A model generated the notes under the pieces. It ran no database searches, had not been told where the DNA came from, and saw only the letters and a program-made list of their open reading frames with translations. A program made the translations under genes and the position numbers. A stretch of DNA of 41,670 bases from an uncultured Slackia sp. (GTDB taxonomy: Bacteria; Actinomycetota; Coriobacteriia; Coriobacteriales; Eggerthellaceae): the NCBI GenBank assembly GCA_934661005.1, contig CAKUIK010000022.1:1-41670 (forward strand). The letters run 5' to 3'. Positions 39,796 to 41,670 of this stretch are shown in pieces (within the stretch, counting starts at the first letter, position 1; each line of letters begins with the position of its first letter).

Positions 39796-40749
39796 TTACA
39801 AAGTCTCCCACTCAATCTCGCCCGACTTGATGTTCTGCACGCCCGCGGCAAACGAGCACGCATCCATTTCCTTTTTCCCATCGGGCTTTATTTCCAAAAT
39901 CTCGAAAACGCCATCGGCGCATCCGAGGAACAACCTTTTTTGCACGAAGAGCACCTTGCCCTGCGCGAGCTGCAAAGTTGCCGCGAGGCACGAATCATCT
40001 TGCGAAAGCGCCGCAGCGGCAAGCACCGTTACGCCCTTGCCCGCGATGGAGCACTTCGAGGGATGCTGCACTCCCGACGCCTGAACATGGCGAAGGTTTT
40101 CGACGCACGCGATTGCGGGGCTCAGGTTTAGTTCGCCTTTTTCGATTTTCGGCGCCCACGTGGCGTCTTCCTCGACCTGCTTCACCCAACGCTCCACGCC
40201 ATGCTCCACATCGTAGAGAGCCGAAAGCAGCGCGCAAGCGCCCTTATCGGCAAGCTCCCCCGTGAGACGCTCGGCGTTCATGCCCGCGATTTGGCACGAG
40301 CGGCAAATGCAGTAGTCGCCCGTGTCAAGCCCAGCCTCCATGCGCATGATGCACACGCCCGCTTCGTCGTCGCCATTCAGGATGGCGCGTTCGATGGGGG
40401 CGGCGCCGCGATACTTCGGCAACAGCGACGCATGCACATTGAGACACCCGTGCTTCGGAATGTCGAGCACGGCCTGCGGCAGAATCATGCCGTATGCAGC
40501 GACGCAAATGACATCGGGGGCAAGCGCGCGCAGACGCTCGACCTCAGCCTCGTCGCGAAGCGTGCGAGGCTCGAATACCGGAATGCCCGCGCCAAGGGCG
40601 ACCTCTTTCACCGGCGACGCAACGAGCTTCTTGCCGCGTCCGCGCACCGCATCGGCACGCGTGTACACGGCAACCACATCGTGCTGTTCTTTCAGCTCGA
40701 TGAGGATGCTCGCCGCAAAATCGGGGGTTCCCATGAACACAACGCGCAT
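39796..40749 (-). CDS. fmt: Methionyl-tRNA formyltransferase
   Basis: Fmt formylates initiator Met-tRNA. The 317-residue protein shows MRVVFMGTPDFAA, the folate/catalytic region NVHASLLPKYRGAAPIERAI, GDDEAGVCIMRMEAGLDTGD and a C-terminal OB-like domain with LNLSPAIAC. The start at 40749 follows AAAGGCGG. It lies 26 bp after def and abuts rsmB without a gap. Confidence 0.96.
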   Translation of the reverse strand: MRVVFMGTPDFAASILIELKEQHDVVAVYTRADAVRGRGKKLVASPVKEVALGAGIPVFEPRTLRDEAEVERLRALAPDVICVAAYGMILPQAVLDIPKHGCLNVHASLLPKYRGAAPIERAILNGDDEAGVCIMRMEAGLDTGDYCICRSCQIAGMNAERLTGELADKGACALLSALYDVEHGVERWVKQVEEDATWAPKIEKGELNLSPAIACVENLRHVQASGVQHPSKCSIAGKGVTVLAAAALSQDDSCLAATLQLAQGKVLFVQKRLFLGCADGVFEILEIKPDGKKEMDACSFAAGVQNIKSGEIEWETL

Positions 40750-40775
40750 GGAATCACCGCCTTTCAAGAGAATTG

Positions 40776-41318
40776 CTAGTCGATGCTGGTTTCGCCGGGC
40801 TTGGCGCCTGCCGCACGAGCGACCTCGTAGTCGCGCAGCGCTTTGAGGCGCGCAGCAGGAGCGGCGCTCTCGAACAGCGTTTTGCCATTCAGATGGTCGA
40901 TCTCATGCTGCAAGCAGCGACCGAGCAGGCCATCGCCTTCGATAATGTAATCTTCGCCGTCGAAATCGGTGAATTTCACCACGGCGTATTCGCGGCGGCA
41001 TTCGGGCACGGAAATACCGGGGCACGAAAGGCAGCCCTCTTCCTCGGTGACCAAGTCGCCTTTGAGTTCAAGAATTTCAGGATTGATAAGCGTGATGGGA
41101 TCTTGGCGGCCATCTTCCTGGTCGCAGTCGATCACGATGATGCGCTTAAGCACGCCCACCTGCGGCGCGGCAATGCCGCAACCATTGTTCTTGTACATCG
41201 TCTTCGCCATTTGCTTCGCGAGCTTCTTCAAGCTCTTGTCTTTGATGTCGCATTCCTCGCACACCTGGCGAAGAATGGGGTCGGGGTATTCCACCACCGG
41301 GAGCGTGTCAAAAGCCAT
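40776..41318 (-). CDS. def: Peptide deformylase
   Basis: The 180-residue metalloenzyme removes the N-formyl group from nascent proteins. All three family motifs are present: GCGIAAPQVG (residues about 48-57), EGCLSCPG with the metal Cys, and QHEIDHLNG with two metal His and the catalytic Glu. It is the first gene of def-fmt-rsmB. The start follows AAAGGAACTGAAT. Confidence 0.97.
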   Translation of the reverse strand: MAFDTLPVVEYPDPILRQVCEECDIKDKSLKKLAKQMAKTMYKNNGCGIAAPQVGVLKRIIVIDCDQEDGRQDPITLINPEILELKGDLVTEEEGCLSCPGISVPECRREYAVVKFTDFDGEDYIIEGDGLLGRCLQHEIDHLNGKTLFESAAPAARLKALRDYEVARAAGAKPGETSID

Positions 41319-41386
41319 ATTCAGTTCCTTTTATCGAAAGGGCCGCCAATCAGGCCCCGTTTCAACAAGCAAAGTTTGCAGCCGAG

Positions 41387-41392
41387 AGTATA
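41387..41392 (-). promoter_or_regulatory. Possible -10 box of def
   Basis: TATACT on the minus strand, about 70 nt before the def start, without a clear -35 box. The leader contains a GGGCC/GGCCC hairpin (about 41339-41358). Confidence 0.3.
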
Positions 41393-41581
41393 TCAAAGAG
41401 TGGCATACCGGCCGGCAAATGCGCAGATGGTACACACAAATATGCGGCCGGCGGCGAGGTGGTTGAATTTGCAAGTTCATCCGAGCGCTCGGGTTTCGTT
41501 CTCGCACCCATTAGGACGTATCTTGATTACGGTCAGGCGTCCGATCACTGTTGAGCGCCAAATTGCAGATAGCAACGGTTT
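41393..41581. other. Gene-free interval between def and the IS3-type element
   Basis: No gene, RNA or convincing regulatory signal was recognised. It holds a CCGAGCGCTCGG palindrome near 41489-41500 and two GCCGGC-rich patches around 41409 and 41447. Confidence 0.4.
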
Positions 41582-41670
41582 TGACCACAGCGGGACGGGG
41601 GTGCGGACAATTCCTTGGACCAGCCTAAGCGGCTAGTCCCTTGCTTATCCGGTACTGCATGGGGCTCATC
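41582..41670 (-). mobile_element. Right end of an IS3-family insertion sequence (partial)
   Basis: The transposase C-terminus at 41625-41670 is followed by about 43 bp of non-coding end. Read inward on the plus strand this starts TGACCACAGCGGGACGGGGG and contains GTGCGGACAATTCC, a plausible IS3-type terminal repeat beginning TG. The other end is outside the window, so the exact boundary and target duplication cannot be verified. Confidence 0.6.
41625..41670 (-). CDS. IS3-family transposase (OrfB), C-terminal fragment
   Basis: The minus strand reads ...MSPMQYRISKGLAA followed by TAG. This matches the usual C-terminus of IS3-family OrfB transposases (pattern xMSPxxYRxSxGL). The rest of the gene lies beyond 41670, so intactness and subgroup cannot be judged. 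Confidence 0.75.
   Translation of the reverse strand, partial: MSPMQYRISKGLAA

Noticed and set aside
37615..40131. An 838-codon plus-strand open frame opposite rsmB and fmt
   Set aside because: It is the antisense of rsmB, fmt and the repetitive RGG region; its long runs of Ala, Val and Leu simply mirror Arg/Gly/Asp codons. No ribosome-binding site or known domain.
41470..41670. Window end considered as a tmRNA or RNase P RNA
   Set aside because: Neither the tmRNA tRNA-like ends nor RNase P signature motifs are present; the last 46 bases instead encode an IS3 transposase C-terminus.

Overview
The window is a compact bacterial chromosome segment of moderately high GC in which almost every gene lies on the minus strand. 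It probably comes from an actinobacterium, most likely class Coriobacteriia (Eggerthellaceae-like). That placement is an inference from an actinobacterial gene context (coaD, a SepIVA/DivIVA-like coiled-coil gene and DUF177; a C4 zinc-ribbon gene beside nif3) combined with clostridial-type features (FakA/Asp23, a clostridial-type chorismate synthase, bifunctional PheA). No species can be named from the sequence alone.

Layout, left to right; minus-strand transcription runs right to left. (1) 1-2050: a tRNA island with three tRNA-Gly(GCC), two tRNA-Cys(GCA), one tRNA-Val(GAC) and two tRNA-Leu(GAG). It is shaped by a perfect 197-bp tandem duplication and a perfect 143-bp direct repeat, separated by gene-free degenerate-repeat DNA. 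(2) 2076-9736: an aromatic amino-acid operon, transcribed aroF-tyrA-aroB-aroC-pheA-aroE::aroK-aroQ-secG. It covers the shikimate pathway and the Phe/Tyr branches except EPSP synthase (aroA), which is absent. (3) 10103-15390: a lower-glycolysis cluster, gapA-pgk-tpiA-gpmI. (4) 15615-23894: rpmF-plsX-rnc-smc-ftsY-ffh (lipid initiation, RNA processing, chromosome condensation, SRP targeting). (5) 24049-25035: a lone plus-strand metallo-beta-lactamase-fold gene that separates rpmF from DUF177. (6) 25267-31874: asp23-fakA-recG-rsmD-coaD, then a separate promoter for sepIVA-like-DUF177. (7) 31953-36927: rpmB, and rpe-cysteine desulfurase-PHP phosphatase followed by nif3-zinc-ribbon. (8) 37038-41318: plus-strand ogt next to def-fmt-rsmB; the RsmB carries a roughly 285-residue R/G/D/K-rich disordered extension. 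(9) 41582-41670: the 3' end of an IS3-family insertion sequence running off the window.

The most unusual signal is not a gene. Most of the larger gaps that follow a gene's stop codon carry a long inverted-repeat element. Four of them (9805-9962, 9969-10083, 14116-14268, 25069-25228) share a conserved interior but have completely different, nearly perfectly paired outer arms of 22-34 bp. Two more (12581-12698 and 12732-12839) form a second family: two conserved blocks flank an inner hairpin, and both the inner hairpin and the outer stem differ in sequence while keeping their pairing. Two further elements (15476-15574, 32265-32360) have the same architecture. Conserved unpaired core plus hypervariable but compensated stems is the signature expected of a structured RNA family or of a structure-recognised mobile DNA. 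I know of no described family that fits.
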